A stretch of DNA of 64,000 bases, taken from NCBI RefSeq assembly GCF_022539505.1, contig NC_061512.1, positions 252,914,510 to 252,978,509 on the forward strand. Reading direction: 5' to 3'. Each line of letters begins with the position of its first letter. Position 1 is the first letter of the stretch. Source of the DNA: Lolium rigidum. Lineage: Eukaryota > Streptophyta > Magnoliopsida > Poales > Poaceae. Under the pieces are notes generated by a model. That model ran no database searches. It was given only the letters and a program-made list of their open reading frames with translations, and was not told the DNA's origin. Made by a program: the position numbers and the translations under genes. This document shows positions 1 to 9,849 of the stretch, piece after piece.

Positions 1-832
1 GGTGGAGGCGCCCAGTACTGCGGCTGTGGCGGCGGTGGCGGAGGCGCCGCCGACTCCAGGAGCGCCCGTCGAAGTGCTTCATCCGCCGACGAGCCCGGCG
101 GCATGACGCCGGTGGCGTAGCGGGGCAGCGGCGGCCGCACAGGCGCGTCGTGCTCGGAGACGAGGACGGCGACCTTCGCCATCTCGTCGTCCGTCATGTT
201 CTCCGGGAACTCGAAGTTCCGGCCCTCCGCCAAGGCCTGCTGCCATTCGTGGAAGACGACAGCGACGTCGCTGTCGTCCTTCGCCTCCTCGCTATGGTAC
301 GCGAGCGCCTCGACGTAGTCGTCGTCGTCGTCGTCGTACACACCGTAGGCTTCATCGTCGTCTTCGGCGTCGTTGTGCTGCGTCTGCTGACGTCGCGTCC
401 GCGCCTGCTGACGACGCATCGGCGCCTACTCACGACGCGTCGGCGCCTGCTCACGACGAGCCGCCGGTGCAGGGCCGAAGGGGTAATCCCTGTCGCCCAT
501 GAAGCCTGCCCTTCGTCTCCTGTCCGTCTCGGTGGACAGGCACGTACGCCAAAGCTCGGAGTCGATGGCGTACGCCGGATCATCGCGGAGGTCCGCCGGC
601 AGATACCGCCTCCTGCGCCGGATCTCCGCGGTCCGATCGAGCTCGCGCGCAGTGACCGGAGGGATAGGCACCCGGCGGCAGCTGAGCCGCCAGCCACCAG
701 TGCAGCCGCACGCCGGACCAGGGCGTCGCCGCACGGCATCCATTTGCCGTGCATGAGCCTCCCCACCGAGACGGGGAGCGGGATCTTCTTGCTGCCGCTG
801 CCGGAGGCCTCGAAGTCATTCTTCTTCCCCAT
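1..832 (-). pseudogene. Broken hypothetical gene, Asp- and Pro-rich, runs off left edge
   Basis: Read on the minus strand from an ATG at 830-832 (protein begins MGKKNDFEASGSGSKK). The first 41 residues are in one frame; the rest of a sensible protein is in a neighbouring frame, so a one-base indel is inferred near 709-722. That second frame has an in-frame TAG at 426-428 and then stays open to base 1. Visible parts are a basic, Arg-rich middle, a run of six Asp encoded near 320-340, an acidic Glu/Asp region, and a Pro-rich stretch at the window edge. I recognise no domain. The gene sits 500 bp from a terminus that looks like PIF/Harbinger, so it may be transposon cargo. With one frameshift and one stop it is probably not functional. 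Function unknown. Confidence 0.5.
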
Positions 833-893
833 GGCGCTGCGGCGGTGGTGGTGGTTGTGGAGGTGTGGGCGAAGTAGCGGCGCGGCCGGTGGG

Positions 894-903
894 CTTTTAT
901 GGG
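894..903 (-). promoter_or_regulatory. TATA-like box upstream of the broken gene
   Basis: Minus-strand CCATAAAAGC lies about 60 bases before the ATG at 832. Position and sequence fit a weak TATA box; nothing else supports it. Confidence 0.25.
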
Positions 904-1000
904 CGGGCGCGCGCGGAATACGATGCCATTGAAGGCGGCGCAGAAGCCCAACCGCCGCCCGCCAGTGCGCGCGCAGAACAGGCAGCCGCCCCATTGATGC

Positions 1001-1096
1001 CGAAGGCTGCGGCGCAGACGCGGAAGCGCTGACAGCCTGAATCTATGGCGAAGGCTGCGGCGCAGACGCGGAAGCGCTGACCGCCTGAATCGATGC
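1001..1096. repeat. 48-bp tandem repeat, two copies
   Basis: Copies at 1001-1048 and 1049-1096 begin CGAAGGCTGCGGCGCAGACG and differ at only a few positions near the right end. A partial further copy may precede them (CCATTGATGC at 991-1000). Confidence 0.8.
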
Positions 1097-1175
1097 TTTC
1101 GATGCACACTCGCTACCAGGCGGGCCCGGTGGGGAAGCGAGCGGACACTTTGCGCGTCCGCCGAGCGTCCGCCGC

Positions 1176-1213
1176 GACGCAAACCTGGCGCATATTTGGG
1201 CCAGGTTTGCGTC
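1176..1213. repeat. Inverted repeat with 14-bp arms
   Basis: GACGCAAACCTGGC at 1176-1189 is the perfect reverse complement of 1200-1213, with a 10-base spacer. GC-rich flanks extend the pairing. It lies near the putative PIF/Harbinger terminus and may be subterminal structure. Confidence 0.7.
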
Positions 1214-1322
1214 TCCGCGGACGGCCCGGTCACTTTGCGTCGCCCCGCTGGAGGTGGTGCCAGACGTATTTCCGGTCACGGCGGACGAAAACGATCGCTC
1301 AGCATCCGTTTGCGTCGCGCCG

Positions 1323-1402
1323 CTGGAGATGCCCTTAAGCGGGTAAATAATCCATGCTGACGCGCCACTGGAGATGCCCTTAAGCGGGTAAATAATCCAT
1401 GC
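1323..1402. repeat. 45-bp direct repeat containing a PIF/Harbinger-like terminus
   Basis: CTGGAGATGCCCTTAAGCGG and the following bases occur at 1323 and again at 1368, a period of 45 bp. GGAGATGCCC followed by TTA resembles the right end of the element that closes at 8637 (GGAGATGCTC then TTA). The element ending here would include the broken gene at 1-832; its left end is outside the window. Confidence 0.5.
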
Positions 1403-1508
1403 ACATGAAACAATGTCTTACAAAGCATGAAAGGACTTGCACTATCGGCGTACAAGCAAACAGAAACTGAATTTGGCACATCATTTGGCACAGAAATGAT
1501 ATACATTG

Positions 1509-1813
1509 AGAACCAACCTGAGATTGGATGGTTAGGAGGGCAGTGGCACCTCCAGCCCACCAGAGTTTAAATCCCAGATTTGACACTTTGATGTCTCATA
1601 AAGGCGGAATTTTCTTCAGTGGGAGGCGACGTTCCCGTCGACAGCGAGGCGCCTGTGGTGACTTCGTCAATCTCAAGACCCGCCGGAACAGTTCTTCAAC
1701 GCAGTCTCTTGGAGGTGCTCATAGGGGTAGGGTGTGCGTGTGTGCGTTCATAGTGGTGAGTGTGTGCGCGTATGTATGAGCGTCTTTGATTGTACTGTGT
1801 TTCGCAAAAGAAA
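1509..1813 (+). mobile_element. Au-type SINE with 15-bp target-site duplication
   Basis: A 305-bp tRNA-derived short retroposon. The 5' part has GGTTAGGAGGGCAGTGG and a B-box-like GAGTTTAAATCC; the body has the Au hallmarks GGAGGCGACGTTCCCGTCGA, GAGGCGCCTGTGGTGACTTC and GGTGCTCATAGGGGTAGGGT, followed by the GTGTGCG-rich tail and a short A-rich end. AAATGATATACATTG flanks it at 1494-1508 and 1814-1828. Non-coding: transcribed by RNA polymerase III and mobilised by LINE enzymes, as known for SINEs. Confidence 0.9.
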
Positions 1814-1828
1814 AAATGATATACATTG

Positions 1829-2966
1829 GCCATAGTAGAACCTTGCTGGTCCACTAAGCGGGTAAATGCAACTAGTCAAAGCAGAAACAGCTAGGCGATC
1901 ATGAAAGAAAGCACAATTATCATAACCAAGTCTAGATTAAGCATTTCATCAAACAGCTCTAAGGCACATGATGCAGTAACGTGTACTTCCCTCATCCTAC
2001 AGCTTTTCACACGGAAGAAAAACGTGTTTTTGTACTGCGCTCAACTACAGCTTTTCTGTCCCTCTTTGCTTTTATTCATACGGAAGGAAAACATGCTAAG
2101 GGCATGAGCAATGGTGGTATACACAACTAGTTGCTCCATGTAAAAAAGTTGTTAGAAGCAACATGAGCAATTTTATATCTTCAATGGAAGTTACAACTTT
2201 AGTCAGAAAAAAGAGAGATGGAACCCCATAAGTATGACACTATGTATCTCTTCCTCTCCAAAAAACATGCTTTTAAGGCTGAAGATCCCACTTCCTGAAG
2301 AGGAGACTGCCTTCTCATCCGAACCTATTTTGGACCACCGAAACCTAATTAAAGGTGTGAGGTCAGAGCAGTCCATTGGTCATGCCCTAAGCAGCGTGCT
2401 CCACTACCGATCGTGTCCATCTCCACGATCCTAGCTTCGTGCTCAACAAACAAGACCCAGTCCTGGTGCCGCACAAGTCGCAGCAGCCAGCGCCAACAGA
2501 AGCCTGAATGAAAACGGCCAAGTGCCTAAACTGACGACGAATAACAGCTGTGTCGAACAGATGGACACTTATGCAAAATCAGAAACTAGTCCTACTGACA
2601 GGGATTAAGGCAACAGCTGGAAGTGCGTAATTGTCTATTAATCCGGTATGGAGGTAGTAGTACATAATTTAGACTAAAAACCAAGCATTCACGAGATGGT
2701 ATAAATATAGATTGAATAGATGGACCATCAGATGGTGGTAGAATTCACATGCAAACATAGTCGCCAAATGAACTCCGTGACTCACTAACTCTAATTGGGC
2801 ATTGCCTTTATTTAGTACTAAATTTGATGCGAAGATTGACGAGTCAAATCGTTTAAAGTAGTGGACTAAGCTACTAAGTAACTACTGATATATTTCCAAA
2901 TGATCGGGGGAGGAAAAGCCATTTCTGAATAGCAAACTGCCCCGCACATCGCACCTGTCACGGTGT
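1829..2966. other. Intergenic stretch, no recognised feature
   Basis: AT-rich DNA with no ORF of protein-like composition and no repeat ends I can name. AAGCGGGTAAAT, found twice at 1336-1395, recurs here near 1857. Confidence 0.4.
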
Positions 2967-3139
2967 CACTGGTAGAAAATAGGGATTCCGTTCAGAAGCT
3001 GCCCAAACACCAGTCTCAGTTCGAACGGCTAGGACGCCGCACGGTTTTAGTTTCGATTTAAACGGTATATTTAGTCTTCCAGTTGGAGGCACTAACCAGG
3101 ACTAAAGGGATTGCGGCAAACCTAGCCAATGCGAGCCTC

Positions 3140-3255
3140 TTTAGTCCCGGTTGGTGTCTCCAACCGGGACTAATAACCGGGACTAACGAGTCTCGCACCG
3201 GCGAGGCCTGCTGCAACCCCTTTAGTCTCGGTTGGTGTCTCCAACCGGGACTAAA
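3140..3255. repeat. Two TTTAGTCCCGG hairpins
   Basis: TTTAGTCCCGGTTGG, TGTCT, CCAACCGGGACTAA at 3140-3173, and nearly the same hairpin at 3221-3255 with one C-to-T change in the left arm. Confidence 0.85.
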
Positions 3256-3910
3256 GGTTTTTTTTTGTCTCCACCCCTCTTCCTAGTGGATCGTCTTTTT
3301 TAGCTTTGTAAAATACAATTTTTTTTATAGAAAATAAAAAATAAAAAATCCTTTAAGATGTAGGTAGGTTAGGTGATCTAGTTATTAAGAAAAATAACAA
3401 ACATGAATTTTGACTTCTTTTGCAAAAAAGTGTATTTTTTGGTAAAATGGCAATATCTTTTGCATACACAACTCGGAAAAAAGTTTAATATATGAAAATC
3501 TATCTACGCAAAAAGTTACATCCGATTTCACCCGGCTATATCCGGTTAGCCAATTTTTAGATTCTCAAACTGCCAAAGGTAAATATAATTTTTTCAGATT
3601 TTAAGTTTTGCAAAAAATATAAAAAAAAAATTATTGTTATTTATTTATTCAAGATTATTATTACTTCATTACTTTTATTTATTAAAGTAATTATTTGGAA
3701 TTCAAACAATAAATAAGTGTGATATCGTGACCAAGAGGTTAATAGGATTGATATGATACTAATATCAATAACACGTGTGCAAAGTACTTGGAAGGAACTC
3801 AGGAGCAGTTTGAGGATGGATGACCAATCAGGAAGTTTGACCACGAGTAAATAATTTGACTAGAGATTAGGTGTCGCCCCAGCGCGCACACACATCCCAC
3901 GTGGAGAGCC

Positions 3911-4011
3911 TTTAGTCCCGGTTCGTAACTCAGCCGGGACTAAAGAGGGGGGGGGGGAGGAGGGCTTTTCCCGATTCTGTAGTCCCGGTTGGTTTTCCAA
4001 CCGGGACTAAA
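3911..4011. repeat. Two further TTTAGTCCCGG hairpins
   Basis: An imperfect hairpin at 3911-3945 (CCGGTTCGTAACTCAGCCGG core) and a strong one at 3980-4011 (TAGTCCCGGTTGG, TTTT, CCAACCGGGACTA), separated by a G-rich run near 3946-3962. Confidence 0.8.
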
Positions 4012-4053
4012 GGCCCTTACCAACCGGGACTGAAGCCCCGTTTTTTACTAGTG

Positions 4054-4298
4054 CGCGACGCTTCCAGAGCGGCAACAGGGTGCCAAGCCCAGCAGCCATC
4101 GGGGCCTCCTCCTCTAGTGCTCTCCAATCGCCATCGTCATGGGGTGCCACCGGTGACGGGACCACCCTACTGCAAGGTGTGACGGAGATGACAAGGCGGC
4201 GCCGGATGCATGGTGCACGAGCGCGGTGGCTCGCCATGGAGGATATTAGCACGGCGCTCCCTGGATGGCGGGGCTGGCGCGGTGCGAGCTGGCCGTGC
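4054..4298. other. GC-rich flank of the PIF/Harbinger element, identity uncertain
   Basis: No convincing ORF. Probably the left half of the sequence interrupted by the element at 4302-8637; the right half would be 8641-9796. Confidence 0.3.
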
Positions 4299-4520
4299 TT
4301 AGAGCATCCCCACTCGTTGGCGCTCCCCACGCCCAAATCCGGACGAAACAACCGCCGGATTGGATGAAATTAAGTCGTGGGGAGTACCGTATTTTCGGTC
4401 GTCCACCTGGAGTTCGGCGGACATAGTTTAAATTCAAACAAAGCGGGACGCTACAAGTACGGCCAGTTGATCGGCAAAAGGAGCAAAAGGATCAGCCACA
4501 GATCGGCGATCGGAGGGAAA

Positions 4521-6234
4521 TTACACGGAAACAGGCTCATCGGAAGTCCCGGCCGGCACGGCGGTGTCCGACGGACCAGTTTCCTCACACGCCGTGGCCG
4601 AAGCGGCTGCGGCAGCCGATGAGGAAGCAGCGGCAGTGGATGTTGAAGCAGCCGCAGTCGACGAGGTAGATGGTGAGGAAGCCGAGGTAGGAGCCGGCGG
4701 AGACGACGAAGGACTGGCCGGAGTGGCTCGGAGGATGTCGCTGCGGTGGCCCTGGTACCAATTCCTCGTCTCCTCGTCCATCGGTTCCATGTTGCCGCCG
4801 CCCATCGGGAACGCCAAGTCTGTGTTCCTCTTCTTCGCCGCCACCGTCGTCTTCAGCGAGGCGATCTGGACGCCTTGGTTGGCGAGCATCTCCCGCCACC
4901 TGCCGTCGAACTTGTCGTTCCTCCCGTCGGCGTGCGACCTCAAGTCGGCCCAGCACTTGTCGATCGACGCCTGCATCCTGTCGGCGGGATTGTCCGTCTT
5001 TCTGAGCTCTTTGAGCTTCTTCTGGCCGAGTTCAGGGCGCCCTTCCGCCACGCAAGCCGCCGGAGCGTCGGGGTTGTACTGCTCGGTCTTGCTCTTCGAG
5101 AGGGTCGTGCGGGTTTCCTTCCACTTCTCGCAGTTCTCGAGGCGGGCGTAGACGTTCAGGAACTTGAACTGCAGGCTGGTGTCGTCCGTGTAGATGTCCA
5201 AAGCACGGAGCAGCTGGGGAAAAAAGAGCACAACGATACGGGTCAGCCTCACGATGATGTACCTCGGTGATGCAGGGTCGACGGAGCATACCTTTTGCTC
5301 CAAGTCGTGGCCGCTGATCGGCCTTTTTTCGACCTCCTCCTGTATGCCGTGCCATTTTTTGCAAGCCGTCTGCATGATCCCCCAATGGGTGGCCATTGCC
5401 TTGTCTCCCCGGTACACGTTCATGTTCATCTTGTTGAAGTAGGGATCGACGAGTTTGCGTTCCTCGTACGCCTGCCTCACTCGAAGCCAGTATGTGTCGA
5501 ACGACTGATTGGCCCCGATTATGCCGTTCGTGGACACGGTCATCCAAGCTTCGGCGAGGCACTCCTCTTCCTTCGGCGTCCATTTGATACGCGGTTCGGC
5601 AGGCGGTGAGTCCTTCTTCCTCTTCTTCTTCCCCTTCGACGAGGTTGGCGGCGGCTTGAGTTGGCTCTTCTTCTTCCTCGTCTTCTTCTTCGACGGCTTG
5701 GCTTCCGTCGGCAACATCCTCCCGATGCTCGTTGTGCGCCGCCACAGCTGCCGTCGCCCTCGCCTCCTCTTGCGTGAAGAATCCCGGGCTCGCAGCGGAG
5801 GCCATGGAGCCGGAGGTGATCATCTCGTGGATCTCCTCTTCGTTCGGCGCCGCCATCGCACCGAACGGGAGCGGCCCTCGTCGCAGGGCCGGCGAGGTGC
5901 CCTCGAACTGGCCGCCGCTGCCGACGTCAAGCTCGGGCAGCGACGGCGTGGACCTGGACGGTTGGACGTAGGCGCCCTCTTGGAACACGGCAGGCGGCGA
6001 CGGCGAGTACATCGAAGGGGAGAAGGACGACGGGGAACTGGTTGTACCTTGCGTCGGCCATTGGCCGGGGAACATGCCGCCGCCGCCGCTCATGGCCATG
6101 CTGATCTTCCTCGCTTGTTCGTCCTGGGCCGCCGCCGCCGCCCTCTTGGCGGCGGCTCTTTTCACCCTCTCCGCCCTGCCGCTTGTTTCCACCTCGCGCC
6201 GTTTCTCGTCAGCCGCCCACTCGGCGTTCGTCAT
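4521..6234 (-). pseudogene. Myb/SANT-like transposon protein (PIF/Harbinger ORF1 type), spliced, one frameshift
   Basis: In PIF/Harbinger elements this class of protein binds the element's ends and partners the transposase. An N-terminal part rich in Ala, Ser and Pro reads from an in-frame ATG at 6232-6234 (MTNAEWAADEKRREVE) and ends about 5720. The main part is in the next frame from an ATG at 5715-5717: a Lys-rich segment, then a Myb/SANT-like domain at about residues 44-90 (RIKWTPKEEECLAEAW), then a region like the NAM-associated C-terminal domain, and a Ser/Ala/Thr-rich tail to the stop at 4521. Inside the main frame, 5214-5291 looks like a 78-bp intron (GTATGC at the donor, TTTTTTCCCCAG at the acceptor); because it is a multiple of three it leaves the frame open. 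The frame change near 5720 could be a mutation or an unseen splice. Similar proteins are sometimes annotated in cereals as 'glutathione S-transferase T3-like', which is a misnomer. Confidence 0.6.
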
Positions 6235-6475
6235 GCCCGGCGGCCGCTCCTTCTTCGCCCGCGGCTTCCTCACCGGCGCCTTCGGCGGCACTGTGGTGGA
6301 CGAGAAGACGAGGAGGAGAGCGGTGGTGGACGAGAAGACGCCGCCGGGAACTGGAACTGGAAGATGAGGAGAATGGACAAATTCAGCGGGAGAGAATGGG
6401 GATATGCAAGCAAATTGGAGGGAATGGGGATATGCAAGCAAATTGGAGGGAAAATCGACATGATTTGGTTTTCCT

Positions 6476-8399
6476 TTTTTTTCGAAATGGGGTATATCCC
6501 CAGCCTCTACATCAATCGATGCACACAGCTCTCTTTATTACCCAAAGTATCAAAATATCAAGTATCAAAGTTTTACAACTCAAAGATCATACAACCGTGT
6601 ACACATAAACTAGCCAACGAAACAGTATAGTGACACGTTTATGCATCTTGAAGTCGTTTAGTAGGTGGCCAACCAGCCTGGCTGTAAATAGCCTGTGCCA
6701 CCGCTTCCAGCCGGCGGCATCCAGCATGCATAGGCTCTCGTTGCGCCTCCGGTAGTAAGAGAGACCAGTCGTGGATCCAGTGTGATACCATACGGATAAC
6801 CTGTAAAAAATTAACATTTGTATTCCTGTTAAAGACAATGTCATTACGGCTATTCCATATAGCCCACATCAACGCGCTAAAACCAACTCTAATTCTAACT
6901 TTAGCGGTCTTACCCACCCCATTTAACCAGTTCCCGAACATGTTTGTGACATTAGTCGGTGGGGGTATATTAAAGGTAAACTGAATAACTCTCCAAATAA
7001 GCTTTGCGAAGGGACAATCAAAAAACAAATGGTTTATTGATTCCGATGAATCACAGAACACACATTTCTTACAACCATTCCAATTTCGGCGAGCTAAATT
7101 ATCTTTGGTGAGGATAACTTTTTTATGAAGAAATCACATAAAAATCCGAACTTTTAGTGGTATCTTAAGCTTCCAAATATATTTACGAAGAAAAATCGTA
7201 TGACCATTCATATAGTCCGCGTACATTGACTTAACCGAAAAAGATCCAGAAGTTGTTAACCTCCACACCAAGGCATCCTTCTCGTCGAACAAGGAAATAA
7301 ACATAAGTCATTGGACCAAATCGATCCAAGCAGCCCACTTATTTCCTGTCAAAGACCTTCTAAATTCTAAATTCAAAGGTCTATTTGTGAGAACTTCAGC
7401 GACTAAAGCGTTCTTTCGTCTGACGATATTATATAACGAAGGATACTGACTCGCGAGAGGAGCATCTCCCAGCCAAGTGTCTTCCCAGAAGCGTACTTGC
7501 TGGCCATTACCTACTAAAAAAGTACTCCGTGAAAAGAAATCGTCTTTCACTCCCATGAGTCCTTTCCAAAATGGAGAGTCGGATGGTTTCGCAGTCACTT
7601 GTGACAAGGTCTTGGTTTTAAGATATTTGTTATATAATAGTTCCTGCCAAACTCCTTGTTCGGTAAGGAGTTTATATAGCCACTTGCTTAACAAGCATCT
7701 ATTTTTTAATTCCAAGACTTCCACCCCTAGCCCTCCCTGCTCCTTGGGCCTACAAATAATGTTCCATTTGGTCAATCTATATTTTCGTTTTAGCTGATCG
7801 TTCTGCCAGAAAAAACGAGATCGATAGAAATCTAATCTTTTTCTTACCCCTTTAGGTATTTCAAAAAAAGATAGCATAAACATCGGTAAACTTGATAGTA
7901 CAGAGTTTATCAAAACAAGCCTATCTCCGTATGAAAGAAGCTTACTTTGCCAATATCCCAGTTTTCGCTCAAAGCGAGTTTCGACAGGATTCCATTCCTT
8001 GTTCAAAATCCGTCTATGATGAATTGGTATACCGAGATATTTGAGCGGAAGTGACCCAGCTTCACAACCAAAGATCTGTGTATACTGATCTTCCACCTCT
8101 TTGGCTTTACCAAAACAAAAAAATTCACTTTTGTGAAAATTTATTTTTAGCCCAGACAATTGCTCAAAGATACAAAGTATTAACTTCATATTTACTGCCT
8201 TCTCTAGGTCATGTTCCATGAATAAAATTGTATCATCAGCGTACTGTAGCAATGAAACTCCTCCCTCGACAAGATGAGGTATAAGTCCCCCTACTTGGCC
8301 ATCGTCTTTCGCTCGGGCGATTAAAATGGCCAACATGTCTGCGACTAAATTAAAAAGGAGCGGAGACAGGGGATCGCCTTGTCTCAGCCCTGTCATCCG
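6476..8399 (-). mobile_element. 5'-truncated LINE inserted in the PIF/Harbinger element
   Basis: A minus-strand non-LTR retrotransposon fragment of about 1.9 kb. GATTTGGTTTTCCT is present at 6462-6475 and 8400-8413, a 14-bp TSD. The 3' end (left side) has a run of T on the plus strand, the poly(A) of the inserted cDNA. The 5' end stops inside the reverse transcriptase, as expected from incomplete target-primed reverse transcription. Confidence 0.85.
6639..8398 (-). pseudogene. LINE ORF2 remnant: C-terminal half of reverse transcriptase plus zf-RVT
   Basis: Begins in the middle of reverse transcriptase at TGLRQGDPLSPLLFNLVADM, followed by YADDTILF with the catalytic Asp pair. Then come the RT C-terminal region (PLKYLGIPIH, WNIICRPKEQGGLG) and, after a frame change between about 7061 and 7308, a zf-RVT-like region (CDSSESINHLFFDCPFA) reading to 6639. 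The endonuclease and RT N-terminus are missing through 5' truncation. A longer open frame runs on to 8801, but the part right of 8400 is transposon and flanking DNA, not LINE. Confidence 0.8.
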
Positions 8400-8640
8400 G
8401 ATTTGGTTTTCCTGTCGCCGACTACGCGGGTCCACACGACGTTTCACGCCAAAATCTTTCGTCCGGAGTCCCCGAGCGCGCCCCGGGGGATCGGGGATGG
8501 CGTGGGCTCGCCGGATGGATGAAGGGCTAAATCCGGACGAAAACGAGGAACCGGGGGCGCGACTGGGCCGATTTACACCGTCCGGATGTAAAAATGGCTC
8601 GCCGGGGGCCTGTTCGGGGGGACGAGTGGAGATGCTCTTA

Positions 8641-9796
8641 GTCGCGGTGGTTGCGTCATCGATCTTGCTCAGTCGCTCGCAGGCTTGCAAGATCTTGGCA
8701 GGAGCAGCCATGTGCTGCTTTGTGCGATGTTGCAGGCGGCGGTGATGTCTGGTGGGGCGGATGCTGCCGGCAGAAGGACTGGAAGGTCCATGCGGTGGCA
8801 AGTCTCATCTTCAGTGACTACACGGTCAGCGTGGTCGGGACGATGCAGGCTGCATGCGCCAGTCGTTGGCGACTGCCTAGAGGGAGGTTGTGGATGGAGC
8901 CACGGGTCTGAGGATGTTGCAATAGGAGGGTCGATTGGTCGGATTGCGTCTCTCGGTAGAAGAATTTTGAGGTATAGCCGGGTGAAGACCCATCTCGACC
9001 ATGGCTGGAGCCATGGACGGTGGCGTCAATGCACGTTGTGACTTTCTTGGAGGCATCGATGGGTGCTCTCTCTGAGGCAACTCTAGGGGAAACCCTGGAC
9101 CCGACTGGGTCGGATGATGGTGGCGTTTTTTTTTTTTGTCATTCCCCTCTTGAAGGCACGAGTTATCATGCTTGATCCGACTAGAAGGACCAGCGGATAG
9201 CGATTTTGTTGGCATGTTGATTGGAAACGATGGCGGTGGCGAGCGGAGCTGGTTCATGGATGAGTTTTGGTAGTCGGTTCCTACCAACGTGTTTGAGGGG
9301 TTTCCTATACCTTGCTTTGTCTTCATGGAGTCGGCTGTGTCGAGTAGGAGCCCTGGTGGTGACTATGGCCTGGGGCGGGTGTTCAGTTGCAGGGGCTTGG
9401 TTGGTGCAAACTCATCTTGTCTTCTCTTGAAATGTTCTCCGTCGGAGTTGGAGCTATCTCATCGTTGACTCCAGTGGTTGACTTTTTGGCATGGATCGAC
9501 ATGGGTTCCGGCATCTGTCGCTGCGAGAGCTTCGTCGGTGGACGTCTTAGGTGAAATCAGAGTCGTTGCCTCAAGCAAGAGTGATCACAATGACGATCCA
9601 TGGCAACCTCCACGGTTGGCCAGGGTCTTTTTATCGACGATGTGTGTGTGTGCTTCTTGTGGTTAGCCAGGTTGGCCAGGGTTGCCCCGTAGTATGTGGA
9701 TGGTTTTCGCCTGGTTTTTCGCTAATTAACCAAGCAATTCTCTTCTTAATAATAACGAGACGAGGCAAAACTTTTGGCTCTGTTTCGGAAAAAAAT
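8641..9796 (+). mobile_element. Degenerate non-LTR-like retroposon tail, uncertain
   Basis: No coding capacity. The right end (CTTCTTAATAATAACGAGACGAGGCAAAAC, here described by its ends near 9744-9773, then an A-rich run at 9790-9796) resembles the 3' end of grass LINE-type retroposons. Probably continuous with 4054-4298 before the PIF/Harbinger insertion. The 5' limit and a TSD could not be found. Confidence 0.35.
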
Positions 9797-9849
9797 GATC
9801 GGGAGTTGTAGGGATTTTCCCTATCAATGGTGTTTGGAGGAATGGCCAA

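Larger units (their letters stand above)
2967..4053. mobile_element. Non-autonomous CACTA-like DNA transposon
   Basis: The left end is CACTGGTAGAAAATAGGG and the right end reads, reverse-complemented, CACTAGTAAAAAACGGGG. These are imperfect inverted ends of CACTA type, about 1.09 kb apart. Inside are four hairpins built from TTTAGTCCCGGTTGG and its complement (about 3140-3173, 3221-3255, 3911-3945, 3980-4011) and an AT-rich middle without coding capacity. I see no matching 3-bp TSD (left TGT, right CGC), so one end may be rearranged. Confidence 0.65.
4302..8637 (-). mobile_element. PIF/Harbinger-like DNA transposon with TTA target duplication, no transposase seen
   Basis: The left end GAGCATCCCCACTCGT (from 4302) matches the reverse complement of the right end GAGCATCTCCACTCGT (ending 8637), 15 of 16 bases. 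TTA flanks both ends (4299-4301 and 8638-8640), the TSD known for PIF/Harbinger. Subterminal AAATCCGGACGAAA occurs on both sides. The element carries a minus-strand Myb/SANT-like gene. A truncated LINE (6476-8399) is nested in it; without that and its extra TSD copy the element is about 2.4 kb. I find no DDE transposase, so it is probably non-autonomous. Confidence 0.75.

Noticed and set aside
5509..6630. 373-residue plus-strand frame over the Myb-like gene
   Set aside because: Arg-rich shadow of the minus-strand gene; codon pattern and domains support the minus strand.
8401..8801. N-terminal extension of the LINE reverse transcriptase frame
   Set aside because: The 14-bp TSD at 8400-8413 shows the LINE ends there; the extension is read-through into transposon and flanking DNA.
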